From the NCBI GenBank assembly GCA_037962975.1, contig CM075675.1:102291718-102355717 (forward strand): DNA of 64,000 nucleotides, read 5' to 3'. Source of the DNA: Clitoria ternatea (Eukaryota > Streptophyta > Magnoliopsida > Fabales > Fabaceae). The translations under genes and the position numbers were made by a program. Positions 24,711-37,025 of the stretch are shown here, in pieces; position 1 is the stretch's first letter, and each line of letters opens with the position of its first letter. The notes beneath the pieces were generated by a model. The model was not told the DNA's origin and made no database searches. It worked only from the letters and a program-made list of their open reading frames with translations.

Positions 24711-26510
24711 TAACATCCCAATTATTAAAATTAATTATTTACGCGATAGAAAATTGATATTTGAATATTATAGTTAATTAAATTAAATTAATTGAGTATT
24801 TTAAGTTGGTAATGAGATTAAATTAATTAATTAGAGGTGGTTAATTAAGAAATTAGTATTAAATCAATTATAATAGTAAATTATTAATTACCATGAGGTA
24901 AAGGTAAAATATATTTAGTTAAAAGAAAAGAGAAATGAATTTTGAAAATGAAAGAAAATGGAAAAAAAGAAAAAAAGGGTGAAAAGACAATCTTGCCCTT
25001 ATGCATAACAATTTTTTATTTCACTTTCTTCCTCCCCCATATTCACACAAAACTTTTCCTTCTTTTTTCGTTGTCCACGGTTGTGAGTGCAAGGTGGTGA
25101 TTGACCCTTGATTCTTCGCCAGAAATTGAAATTAGAGACACCATTGCAATCGGGGAAGTGAGATGAGCGCGTAGGTACCCTCAATTTCTTATTTCCCTTC
25201 TCTCTCTAGGCCGAAATGGTAAGCCATGAGGGGTTTTCCATTTTTCGTTATTCCTCATGTTTGAAGCTTAGTGATGACTCTTGATATAGTAGGTGTCCAT
25301 AATCAACTAATGGGTCTTTGTTTTTATGCCACTAGGTGACAGACCAAAGGTCGGTAGATCGCTAGGAAAAAGTAGGCTTTGAAGTTGGGGTCAAAATCGT
25401 TAGAGGTAAGCTTCGAGAGCTCTAATGGTGTGTTTGGTTTCATTTTGGCATAATGCGTTCTAAGCCTGAAGGTTGAACCGTTATGTGATTCGTAATTTCT
25501 TTGGTTTTATAGAGTTTGGTGGATTTGGTGAAGTCGGCGTTGGATTAAAAGCTTCGAAAGCGCGGAAGTGAGGTAAAATGGGTATACTGGGTTGAGATTA
25601 ATGTAGAAAATTCATTTATGCCATTTGGCGTGTAGGAAAAAGATATATTATAGCCACCGCTGGTTAATTTAATTAACTAAATGATTATACGTTGATTGGT
25701 AAGGAACTAATGAATGATTAAACTAATTATATGAATGACGAGATTTAAAATATGAATGTATATACATATATGTGTTAAGAAAGAAACGCTGCGAGGATGA
25801 AACATAACTTGATATATAAATATATGTAATTAATAGAATTATAATGTAAGATGAGAAATTGCATGCTTGAGTAGTGAAAATGATGAGCTATGAATTATGT
25901 GAAATAAGAGAGATTATGATAATTTAGAAGCCTTTAACATGGAATGAATTTATAGGCTGATAAATAATTAAGTATGATAATAATTGTTGTAAAATAAGTG
26001 GAAGGGGTATAAGCTGTGGAAAATTGATGACTTACCAATTTATATGTGAATTTATGAATAACTTGATGTAAAATTTGGGGAGAAATATATAATTGATGCT
26101 TTGATGATGTGAATCATGAATCATAAGAAGAATGATTTGAAACTTTAAATGCGTTATGATATTGAGAGTTGATTATGTGATGTTTAGCAATACAAATATA
26201 TTGTATGATGATAATTATGAAGTTGGTATGAAATGATGAATTGAGACGATGAATTGATAAATGGCTTGATGAATAAAGAGATGTTGCGAAATGAAATGAT
26301 ATAAAGAAAGAATGAGCCTGAGTGGCTAGTCGAGGTCCCAGTTGATGACCATGGTGCTGGGGCGAATAATTTGAGAATTTATGAGTGATGTTGTAATAAT
26401 TTTCCATATGTGCATATTGTGTGGTGTGGGCGACCGATCGACATGTTTATTCCTCGTTTTGGCTCCCGTGGTCGAGTGCGGCCCAATTGAGCTACCTAGT
26501 GGTCAGGTAG
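24711..26510. mobile_element. Old LTR fragment (chromovirus-type), outer layer of the nest, left part
   Basis: It begins with GTAACATCCC, one base from the TGTAACATCCC start seen in the other LTRs here, and has no coding capacity. Its right part (about 26300-26510: a GGTCCCAGTTGATGACC-like stretch, GGCTCCCGTGGTC, GAGCTACCTAGTGG) is reverse-complementary to the middle of the solo LTR at 27840-27990. It is therefore a related LTR in the opposite orientation. It is split at 26510 by that solo LTR and resumes at 29127. Confidence 0.55.
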
Positions 26511-26704
26511 TGTGACGTCCTACCTTTATTTATATCCATTTAATTAATTTTCACAATAAATTTTTTTCGCATTTAATAAAATTTAATTATTTCTCATTTC
26601 AAAATAATATTTATTTTCACTAAACATACTCAAAGTAATAATTATATAGTGTGACAAGACCTTAGAGTGTCTCTAATTTAGAAAAGAATCAAAAATATGA
26701 AACA

Positions 26705-26800
26705 GGGGCCTGACGCTGCGCGCCATTCCCACGCGTAGCGTCAGCCATCTGCTGCGCCCCTCACGCTACGCGCCAGCCTCACGCGTAGCGTGGGCATGAC
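26705..26800. repeat. GC-rich cluster of ACGCGTAGCGTCAG-type words (left)
   Basis: At least four imperfect copies of a roughly 14-bp word occur in both orientations within 95 bp (for example ACGCGTAGCGTCAG and TCACGCTACGCG). This makes a local GC island in AT-rich DNA and a strong hairpin potential. A matching cluster lies near the other end of the same LTR. Confidence 0.75.
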
Positions 26801-28889
26801 AGTGACAGCACCTGATGCTGTTACACATTTAAACCATTTTACTAACTTCTAACCTATCCAATTGGCCCGTTTTAGATCCGATTGCCACGAAACTTCACGG
26901 GCCACCTGTTTTCCCCATTTCGGAACTGTTGGCGCTGTCCGTTCGCCAAAATTCCAACATATGCACAAGTTATGCGCGAAATGCATTTTAACCCAATTAG
27001 GTGCAAAACCCTTACACCAAACATCCTAAATGGATTCCAATGAACCAAAAGCCAATGCATCTAAATCCTAAAGGTCATGGAAGTCCTATTGATGCATTAT
27101 GGGGTTTCTTACACCCACCGAATCTTAATTTCACCTATCCGGTTCCTTAAACTCAATATCCAACTATATGCATAACTTATCTAAATCAATCAAATCATCA
27201 TCCTAACATCAATCACATAGCACACATAGCAATCATGCATCAATGCAACACCTGCCCATCACATTCAACATTCACACATGTCAATGGCTCCGTGCCATAA
27301 TTCATCCTCATCAAATAGTCATCAACCACAACATGCATAATCATGGCAAGTTCATCACACATACTTTATCATCTACCACACACCATATTAATACACTACT
27401 TATTACACACTTAAACACATACACTCAAACTATTACATTCATTATATACATCTTCATTCCTTGGCATCAAACTTCCTCTTGGCGCATCTCCGCAGCATTA
27501 GCATCCTCCCTGTCACTGGTCACTAAAATTTAAACAACAGCAAGGGTGAGTGTTTGGAATATCATAACTAATATAGAACGAAGTATTAAACTTAACAATA
27601 CCTACTACTCTTTGTTATTACATAATCTCTTTCGATTTCCTGCACTTATCCACGTCAATACAATTACACACATACACATCAATCTTTAACTTATGCAAAC
27701 CATGCTTTCATTCATTCACATTTCACTTTCAATTCATAATTCATTTTCCATCATCAATCAATATAAGATTCACATAAGTCACAACTGACTCTCATGTAAT
27801 TTGACGCCTAGTATCCAGATACTAAAGGACTGGCCTTCAGCTGGGAGTCCGACTTGACATCCCGTGAACCCGACTTGGTTCACCAAGCCCGACTTGGCTC
27901 TCCACCTCAACCACTGGGTCCGACTTGACCACTGGGTAGCTCAACTGGGCACAAAGACCACGGGAGCTAGAAAACGAGGGGTATACATACCGTTGGCCAT
28001 CCCATACCACATTTTCACATATCATATCTCATAATCATAGCATATCATCAACAAACCACATGTGCAACTACCAGAAACTGGCATGTGCTCACAATACAGG
28101 GTGACCGACTTGTCAAACCCATCCATACAATGCTATTGCATATGTCATCAATAATTCAAAATTCCACATTTTTATTCATAATCAAATATACATACACCAT
28201 TCAAAATGGAAATATTACACATACATTTCACTTCCATCATTCCAATCTTTATTTCATCATATAATCAATTCAATCAATATATTTCTTTCATATTCAACCA
28301 TTTAATCTCATTCCACATACTCATATATTCACAATTACTATATTCAGTTACTTTGTAGTATTTATGACAACTCTTATTAAATTCTTAAACTTCCCATAAT
28401 CTGTTTTCTTATCAATTCTAATTAATTATGACCCGAACACCCCCCTTACCTCTATTCCGAGCTCCGACAGTTTGCTCAAGGGGTGGATAGCGTCCTACAG
28501 CCGTTGGATTCACCGTTCCTCTTTCGCTTCCGACGTCCTCTTTGTCAATCGCTTGCCTAACACTCGTTCCGGCACCTACGGTCACCGAAACATCAAATTA
28601 GTTAGTACGATACCTCCCTTATACTTCCAAACTCATTACCCAAGCTTCACAAGTCACTGAAACTCAGAATCAAAACCCCAATCATCACATGCAAACTCGG
28701 ATTCCATGAAGGGAAGGAGAAGAAACTAAAGATTAGAGGTCCTAGATGCCTTACCTTGGTTCCAAATTGCTTAAAACCACCAAGAATCCAAGTTTCCCTC
28801 AAAACCCTAGCCAAATCGCCTCAGAGAAGAGAGAAAATGAAAGAGAGGGTTTACAGGTTCTGTTCTGTGTGACCCTGTTATAAAACAGA

Positions 28890-28985
28890 TCGCGACGCTG
28901 GCGCTACGCGTCAGCCTGGCGCTACGCGTCAGCTCACTAAATCACACCTGACGCTACGCGTCCCATCCACGCTACGCGTCAGGGT
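28890..28985. repeat. GC-rich cluster of CTGACGCTACGCGT-type words (right)
   Basis: The unit GGCGCTACGCGTCAGC occurs twice in tandem (18-bp spacing), followed by GACGCTACGCGTC and ACGCTACGCGTCAG. The prevailing orientation is the reverse of part of the left cluster, so the two ends of the LTR could pair. Confidence 0.75.
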
Positions 28986-29126
28986 CCTGATGCCATTTTC
29001 CTTAAAATTTCATTTAAAACTGTTTTTCCCCACTTAACATTTCATATACCATTTTCATTATAAGCCAAATAATAATTTACTCATTTCCAATTTATTTTCT
29101 ATTATCAAAACATCTGGGATGTTACA

Positions 29127-29541
29127 GGTAGGACCTAGTGGTACGGTGGGGAACCGGTTGGGTTCGGTGGACCAGGTAGGGTTCACGAGTGGTCAGATAG
29201 GAATCCCAACTGACGATAGATCCAATTTTATATCTGGATACTAAGGAGTCTTATTAATATTGCTTGAGAGTCAGTTGTGTATTGTAGACGTGAATCGATG
29301 GGGTGGTTGAAATTAGATATGGTGATTAAAATTTGGAATACGCATAGATGCAGATCTATGGCGAGATGTGAAGTAATTAAATGAATGAATTACAATTTTA
29401 TTGATGATGATGATAATGAGAATGATATATAGAGCCTAATAATGGTATGAAAATTTGCATTAATAACGAATGGAAAGATGGACTGAGTGATTTAACCTTA
29501 GGTGATGAAAGCAAGTAAAAAATAAGCTCTTGTATGATAAT
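29127..29541. mobile_element. Old LTR fragment, outer layer of the nest, middle part
   Basis: This continues the fragment broken at 26510: GACCTAGTGG follows the TSD, matching CTAGTGGTCAGGTAG before it. The text GGTTCACGAG to ATATCTGGATACTAAGG is reverse-complementary to about 27815-27890 of the solo LTR. It is broken again at 29541 by the 10.4-kb element. Confidence 0.55.
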
Positions 29542-30564
29542 TGTAACATCCCGTGTAATTTTCCGAATAAATTTTTCGCATTTTCGAAAGATCATTTTAA
29601 AATTATAAATTAATTCAGAGTTTATATATAACAATTAATATCAGCGGAAAAATTATCAACATACTAGTCGTGAATAATTAAATCCAAGAAAATATTTAAG
29701 TAGCGGAAACGATTGTGAAGATAATAGTACATGACTTATTATGTTTATTACAACCCATAAATTCAAGTTCAGGTAATAAAGCAAATAGACATCCATCATG
29801 GCATCACTCCGTCTATGCTTATTACTCTGTTAAAATGTGTGATCCCGTTTAAGTTCATTACTTCGCCAAGGTACGTGACTCCGCCTAAGCTTTACCCCGT
29901 CAAGGTACGTGACTCTGCCTAAGTTTTACTCCGTCAAGGTACGTGACTCCGCCTAAAGGAACAGTTCAATTACCATCCAACTATTCAGTAAGCAAGTAAC
30001 AACGTCCAAGAGCCAACAGCTCGGAAAACTATACCGTCCAGCAACCAGCAAGTCGTCACTCAGTCTTGTGGACAATTAGTAAGCTTTCCACTTAGGAAAA
30101 CCGTACCCTTTTATTGTTATCTTCTTTTCTTGGACGGACTCAATTCCGGTCTTGAATATCGGTTCAAAGTTATCCGTCCTACAGCTCATTTGGTAAAGTG
30201 TTGATCCGGTGTGCAACATAAAAGATAATCCTATCCACACCGGTTGTCTGGTGTGATGTGACATTTATTGTTATCCGTTCTTCCCCTTTGGAACCTTGAG
30301 GTCGTCCTAGCCTTGGAGGTCAGAACGGATTATAATGTTTCTTCCAATCTCACTCAATTTACTCCTCTACCTTCAATCTTTCATTCGGAAATTGGATCTT
30401 ATCAAAATAGATCTATGTAATTTCTATAATTATACCCAAAAATGAAATTTTTGGAGTATTATAAACTATTCATAAAGTGTTTCTATTCATTAATAAACAC
30501 TTACAAGCATTCCATACTTCATAAATTACAAATTGGAGCTATTATTTAAAAGCAGGATGTTACA
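29542..30564 (-). repeat. 3' LTR of the chromovirus (1023 bp)
   Basis: Nearly identical to 38895-39918 throughout. It includes a short minisatellite of CTCCGCCAAGGTACGTGA-type units (about 29805-29960) and a CCGGTGTG-containing segment. Compared with the solo LTR at 34066-37630 it lacks about 2.55 kb just before the minisatellite. Confidence 0.92.
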
Positions 30565-30577
30565 TTTCTCCCACCCT
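30565..30577 (-). other. Polypurine tract
   Basis: Read on the minus strand, GGGTGGGAGAAA directly precedes the TGTAACATCC start of the 3' LTR, the expected place for the plus-strand primer of reverse transcription. Confidence 0.8.
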
Positions 30578-30612
30578 AATAAAAATTTCGTCCTCGAAAT
30601 TTAACGTGCTCC

Positions 30613-31989
30613 TTAGTGAAACAATCCTGGATATTGTGTCCTCATATCATCTTCACGCTCCCAAGTCAGAGTTATATCAGTTCCTTGTTTCCATGCAACT
30701 TTTACCAGTGGTACATTCTTGTTCCTCAAACGTTTGCTCGATCTTTCTAGGATCTGTGTAGGTTCTGTGGAGATGGTTAGATTCTCTCTAACTTCAATAT
30801 CATCAGTAGCAATCACGTGGTTGGGATCTTGTACGTACTTCCTCAGCTGTGATACATGAAATATATTGTGCAGATTTGCCAGGTGAGGGGGAAGTGCAAT
30901 CTGATATGCCACTGTACCAACCCTCTTTAGGATCTCATATGGTCCAATAAACCTCGGACTCAATTTCTTATTCTTCAATGCTCGACCAATCCCTTTGTGA
31001 GGTGAAACCTTCAAAAATACATGCTCACCGACTTGGAATTCAAGTGGTTTCCTTCTCTTATCATAATACTGCTTCTGTCTGTCTTGAGATGCCTTCATCT
31101 TTTCTCTGATCATTTCTATCTGTTCAGTAGTCTGCTGCACAATTTCAGGTCCTAACGCCAAACTTTCACCAGTTTCTAACCAACAAAGTGGCGTTCGACA
31201 CTTCCTACCATACAATGCTTCGAATGGAGCCATACCAATACTGCTGTGGTAGCTATTATTATACGTGAATTCAATCAATGGAAGAAACTGCTCCCAACTA
31301 CCACCATATTCAATCACACAAGATCGCAGTAAGTCTTCCAAACTTTGTATGGTACGCTCTGACTGTCCATCTGTTTGGGGATGATAAGCTGAGCTTAATC
31401 GAAGCTTGGAACCCAATTCCTGATGCAAGCTTCCCCAGAACCGGGAAGTGAATCTTGGATCTCTATCTGACACAATGCTAGATGGTACACCATGTAGTCT
31501 TACGATCTCCCTCACATATAACTGTGCCAATTTTTGTAAAGAGTTCTTCATATTCATTGGAAGGAAGTGAGCAGACTTTGTCAATCTGTCTACAATAACC
31601 CAGATTGCATCATTCCCTGAACGTGTTCTTGGTAATCCTGACACAAAGTCCATTGAGATATCATCCCATTTCCAGACAGGAATCTCTAATGGTTGTAGTT
31701 CACCAGATGGTTTCTGGTGTTCTACCTTGGCTTTTTGACACACCAGACATGAAGCCACATATTCAACTATCTCTTTCTTCATCCTTGGCCACCAAAAGCT
31801 TTTCCTCAGATCTTGATACATCTTAGTTGATCCAGGATGAATGCTCAACATACTTTTATGCGCTTCTTCTAGAATCGTCTTTCTTAGATCAACATCCTCT
31901 GGTACACAAATTCTATTCCTGATTCTCCATATTCCATCTGATCCTTCTTGTAGTCCCATATCTTTTCCATTCGCCTGTAATTCTCTCAA
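30613..31989 (-). pseudogene. Chromovirus integrase and C-terminal chromodomain-like region
   Basis: This frame is continuous with the upstream pol frame apart from one TAG (31990-31992). It carries the integrase zinc-binding H-x-H / C-x2-C region (ending SCLVCQKAK), the catalytic core (DFVSGLPRTRSGNDAIWVIV; VSDRDPRFTSRFW; AYHPQTDGQSERT, with the D, D and E positions present) and a GPY-like segment (FIGPYEILKRVG). The C-terminus has a chromodomain-like tail (WEREDDMRTQYPGLF) as in Del/Tekay elements, which is thought to guide integration to heterochromatin. The stop separates it from RNase H, so a full polyprotein cannot be made without read-through. Confidence 0.9.
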
Positions 31990-34065
31990 CTATTGTAATG
32001 ACAAATCTTCTTTCTGTCTTTCGCCTAACAGTTTCAGGAAATCATTGGTTATCTTCAAAGTCCCCAAAGTCATACTTCTTGAAGATTTCATCTCTACACC
32101 CAAGTTCATATCTCTGAACTGTTCTATCATCTCCATTTCTTTTATCATCAAAAATGCCATATGAATGGACTTTCGGCTTAGTGCATCTGCCACCACATTT
32201 GCTTTTCCTGGATGGTACTTCAAATCAAAATCATAATCTTTAAGAAACTCCATCCACCTTCGCTGCCTCATGTTCAATTCCTTTTGATCGAACAAATACT
32301 TCAAGCTCTTGTGATCACTGAACACTTCAAACCTGACTCCATACAAATGGTGTCTCCAGATCTTTAGGGCAAATACCATTGCTGCCAATTCTAAATCATG
32401 CGTTGGATAGTTCATCTCATGTGGTCTCAATTGTCTAGATGCATAAGCTACCACCTTTCTTTGCTGCATCAAAACACATCCTAAGCCCATTTTGGAAGCA
32501 TCACAATAAACCACAAAATCTTCTTGTGGATTAGGTAAGATTAAGACTGGAGCAGATGTAAGCTTCAACTTCAGTTCTTGGAAACTTTTCTCACATTCTG
32601 GTGTCCAAGAAAAAGGTTGATTCTTTCGGGTTAGCCGAGTCATTGGTAGGGCAATTTGAGAAAACCCTTCAATGAATCTCCGATAATAACCAGCTAATCC
32701 CATGAAACTTCGTATCTCAGTGACTGAAGTAGGTCTCTCCCAGTTTACCACAGCTTCTATTTTAGAAGGATCCACAGATACTCCTTCGTTTGAGATTACA
32801 TGGCCTAGAAATTTTACCTCTTTCAACCAGAATTCACATTTTGATAACTTTGCATACAATTGCTTCTCCTTTAGAATCTGCAATACCACTCGGAGATGCT
32901 TTTCATGTTCCTCTGCAGTTTTTGAATAGATCAGAATATCATCAATGAAAATGATGACAAATTGATCTAAGTAGGGATGAAATACTCGATTCATGTAATC
33001 CATGAATACGGCTGGGGCATTGGTCACTCCGAAGGGCATCACAAGGTACTCGTAATGACCATATCGTGTTCTAAAGGCTGTCTTTGGAATATCCTCAGAC
33101 TTGACACGAATCTGATGATACCCCGATCGTAGATCAATCTTGGAAAATACTGCAGCGCCTCTCAATTGATCTATCAGATCATCAATTCTGGGCAGAGGAT
33201 ATCTATTCTTCACCGTCAGTTTGTTCAGTTGACGATAATCTACACATAACCTCATGCTTCCATCTTTCTTCTTGACGAGTAACACTGGCGCTCCCCATGG
33301 TGACACACTCGGTCTGATGAAATGCTTCTCCAGTAACTCTTCAATTTGTTTCTTCAGTTCAGCCAGTTCGATTGGTGCCATACGGTACGGAGCTTTAGAC
33401 ACTGGTTCTGCTCCTGGAATTAAATCAATGGAGAATTCTACCTCACGTTCTGGAGGTAAACTTGAGACATCCTCAGGAAATACTTCAGGAAATTCAGAAA
33501 CAACTGGTATCTCAATTGCTTTAGGTTCACCATCTTCTTTGTAAAGAGTGAATAAAACAAACAATTGACTTTCACCTTGTAGTACATAGGTCCTGAGGTT
33601 GTCAGAATTTAGATTTTCTGATGGAAATATCACGGTCTTGTTGTGACAATCCACCAAGACTCGATTTGTCGATAACCAGTCCATCCCCAGAATCACGTCC
33701 AGATCCTTCAAAGGTAAACAAACAAGATCGACAAGAAAACGTCTACCTTCTATGAGTATAGAACATTCGTTACACATCTTAGCAGTTCTAAGTTGTGTAC
33801 CGGTGGGAGTAGAAACAATCAGATCATATGTCATAGGCTTCACAGGTAATCGAAGGCGTCTAACACACTCATCAGAAATGAAAGAATGCGTAGCACCAGA
33901 ATCAAATAACACAGATAGGACTGTACCATTAATGTCACACTTACTTTGTACGAGGTCATCAGCTTGATCTACCTCTGAACCGCTGATGGCATAGACTCTC
34001 CCAGCTGTTTGTTGCAACCTCTGATCTGTGGATTCCTTGTTCTGTCTTGGAGGTTGGGCAGTACA
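31990..34065 (-). pseudogene. Chromovirus protease, reverse transcriptase and RNase H region
   Basis: The frame is open from the edge of the nested LTR to a TAG at 31990-31992. In order it holds a retropepsin-like protease (VLFDSGATHSFIS, about 33880-33925), reverse transcriptase (LCVDYRQLNK; KIDLRSGYHQI; FIDDILIYS near 32930-32955, catalytic aspartates present) and RNase H (VYCDAS near 32505-32525, then YASRQLRPHE and a VVADALSRK end). The frame's apparent first codons upstream of 34065 belong to the inserted LTR, not to the retrotransposon protein. The domains look otherwise intact, in keeping with the young LTRs. Confidence 0.92.
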
Positions 34066-35218
34066 TGTGACGTCCCGTGTAATTTTCCAAATAAATTTTT
34101 CGCATTTTCGAAAGATCATTTTAAAATTATAAATTTAATTCAGAGTTTATATATATAACAATTAATAACAGCGGAAAAATTATCAAACATACTAGTCGTG
34201 AATAATTAAATCCAAGAAAATATTTAAGTAGCGGAAGAACGATTGTGAAGATAATAGTACATGACATATTACATTTATTACAACCCATAAATTCAAAGTT
34301 CAAGTAATATAACAAATAGACATCCACCATAGCATCACTCTGCATTCTGCGTGTCACTCACTGTAAAAATTAATGTAAGAGTGAGACAGAATATAGAATA
34401 AATATAAAATAGATAAAATTGCACAAACACAATCAACAATTCATAATGATATGATGAGTATGCCAAACAAGTCCATTTATAGATATATAATTAGTCAAAT
34501 GATGTCATGCTGGATCCATTTGGTCTTGGTGGGAATACTGCAGTAAAAGTCTCATAGAGACACAAATAGGGCTTTAGCATATACCATGAATCCCTATACT
34601 TCATGGCGCTCAAGTACCGAAGTACACAATATCAAAGTAGGACTTTTGCATAAACCATGAATCCCTACACTCCATGGCACACAACATAATAGGGCTTAAC
34701 TCATCATAGAGTAACCCCCCACCAGGGTAGGCAATCATGGAACCCCTAAATTCCATGGTGCGTCCGAATGCTTATGATGCATGAATGCCTTTAATTCTCT
34801 TTATCATTTAACATACCATGATATCCACATTTCCAAAACCTCTTGGATAATACAAGTCCTCAAGGGACACAATAGACATAATAATTCATAAAATCATGGA
34901 TTTACTGTTTCAACCACACATGTCAACAACCACAAGGCATTCATGTACATATAAATTAATTATGTCATTCGTAATTAATCACCATCATAATATTCTAATT
35001 GTGTGACACTCAACAGCATTTATAATAATTCATAATCACTCAAGAATTCAAAAATAAATCATTACTCATAGAGAGAACATCATTTTTATCCATAATAACC
35101 ATCATAAGTAAATTTCAGTATTTCCAAACAGCGACATACATTAGTAAAACAGTCATAACATGAGCAAAACAACTCCTTTTTAGGTGATTCCACTTTCTGT
35201 AGTTTAATAACATAATTG

Positions 35219-36130
35219 TCTACAACTTTCATGAAGAACACAGTTTCAAATTCTGAACAGAAGTACTACTTATTCACGAAATATCATACTGCCTCAAGAT
35301 AAGTTTTCCAAAATGTACACAGATTAGTATTTAAAACATATCTGGAGTTACAATCGTGATTTTGACATGAAACCAGTTCTAAATTAATCTTAATCCAAAT
35401 ATCTACAATTTTCATGAAGATCATAATTTCAAATTCTAAGCAGAAATACCATTTATTCACAAAATACAACACTGCCTCCAGGTGAGTTTTCAAAACGTAC
35501 ATGTATTAGTATTTTCAACGTTTTTAGAGCTACACAAATGATTTTAACATGAAACCAGTTCTAAAATACTCTTAACATAGTTATCTACAACTTTCATGAA
35601 GACACCAACAACTAATTCATACCACAAAATTCCCAGTATTGAAAACAAGATTCGGATTTCATAGTTAACAGATTTGCATCATGAACACACTTCTGTATTT
35701 TAAGCATAACTAGAGCTACAAAAAGTATTTTGATGTGAAACCACTTTCTAAAAATCCACAACTTAATTATCTACAACGTTCATGAGAACATCCATGGCTG
35801 ATTATGCACGTACAGTTCCCAGTAAATCAATATATACACAAAACAAAGGATAAATCTTCCATACGAACATGCTGTAGTATTTAGGCTATAACTTTTGCTA
35901 TACAAATCCAAATCAGTTGAATCAAGTATCAAAATTCACATAATAAAAAGATCTACAACCTTCATGAAGAAGTCAGAGTCAAATTCATACGTTTTCAGCT
36001 TCAAAATTAAGCAACAAGTTACGAATTAAAAACTGGAATCCTAGAACAACATACAACTCTACCCATTTCATAGACATTCACAACCCTGTCCCCTTTTACT
36101 TGGTTTGAAGACTTTTAGCTGACTGGAAAT
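35219..36130. repeat. Tandem repeat, about 182 bp, five units, inside the solo LTR
   Basis: The word TCTACAACTTTCATGAAG (with small changes) recurs at about 35219, 35402, 35584, 35770 and 35952, that is at spacings of 182-186 bp. The text between copies aligns (TTCAAATTCT, CAGAA-TAC, ATGAAACCA-TTCTAAA). Units are diverged, so the array is old relative to the insertion. Confidence 0.8.
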
Positions 36131-36721
36131 AAGGTCCCTTGGCTGTCCTGGTTCAGATCGAAGGTGTGTTGATGGAGAAGAATAATTGGGAGTTTCAGAA
36201 TCAGTGGTATGTTAGTTTAATAATGCAAAAGCAAGTGGGGAGACAAGCTTTCCCGTGATTGCAACTTAGTGGAGATAATGGAGAATTAATAATAGAAAGT
36301 GGCTATCTTAGTGCTCATCACTAGCCGTCCTACGTACTAGTGCTATTAGTGGGATTAAAAGATATTATAAATAATGCCTAAAAGACAAGAAAGGAGTCAA
36401 AAAGTTACTTCTGCAATTCAAAACCGACCAGAATTCCATTTCCAAGTCCGGTTGAGCATCCGGTCTTGTACATCGGCTCAAAATCATTCGGTGTGTACAT
36501 CCGTTCTAAGGAAAGCTGAGTTAACCATCTTTGAAGCCGTCCGGTGTTCATTAATGATAATCCGAACTAAATTCACCCGGTGTCACTTGAACTGAGGTCA
36601 GCTGTGTGAGAGCAGTGTGGAGGGTGGTCTTGAGTGTGAGGGCAGTATGGAATGAGGGCGGTATTGAATGTGAAGGGCGGTGTCGAGTGTATCTTAAGAG
36701 GTCTATGATCTAACAGATGTT

Positions 36722-37025
36722 CACGTTACTCCGCCAAGGCATTTGAATTCGTCAATGCTTATGACTCCGCCAAAACGTATGATCCTGCCTAAATTTACTA
36801 CTCCGTCAAAGCATTTGACCCCGTCCAGGCTTATTACTCCGTCAAAGCGTGTGACTCCGCCTAATCTCATTACTCCGCCAAGGTATGAGACTCCGTCTAT
36901 GCTTATTATTATGTTAAAACGTGTGACCCCGTTTAAGCTCATTACTCCGCCAGGGTATGTGGCTCCGCCTAAGTTTTACTCTGTCAAGGCACGTGACCCT
37001 GTCTAAGATTTACTCCGCCAATAAA
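36722..37025. repeat. Minisatellite, about 36 bp, roughly eight units, in the solo LTR
   Basis: The unit is about ACTCCGCCAAGGTATGTGACTCCGTC followed by TA-GCTTATT, with half-unit similarity. The two chromovirus LTRs keep only about four units at the same place (29805-29960 and 39158-39310). The lack of stops on both strands gives spurious proline-rich and glycine-rich frames. Confidence 0.8.

Larger units (their letters stand above)
26511..29126. mobile_element. Solo LTR, 2.6 kb, chromovirus-type, TSD GGTAG
   Basis: The element starts TGTGACGTCC, ends GGGATGTTACA and is flanked by GGTAG at 26506-26510 and 29127-29131. No gag or pol is present, so it is a solo LTR of 2616 bp. Two GC-rich clusters of the word ACGCGTAGCGTCAG or its complement lie near the ends (about 26705-26800 and 28890-28985) in opposite orientations. 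A middle segment (27840-27990) carries repeated GACTTGG words. It is inserted into an older related LTR. Confidence 0.8.

Noticed and set aside
36743..37006. Threonine/proline-rich open frame and a glycine-rich frame on the other strand
   Set aside because: Both are read-outs of the 36-bp minisatellite; there is no start context, no homology and the same array occurs in LTRs.
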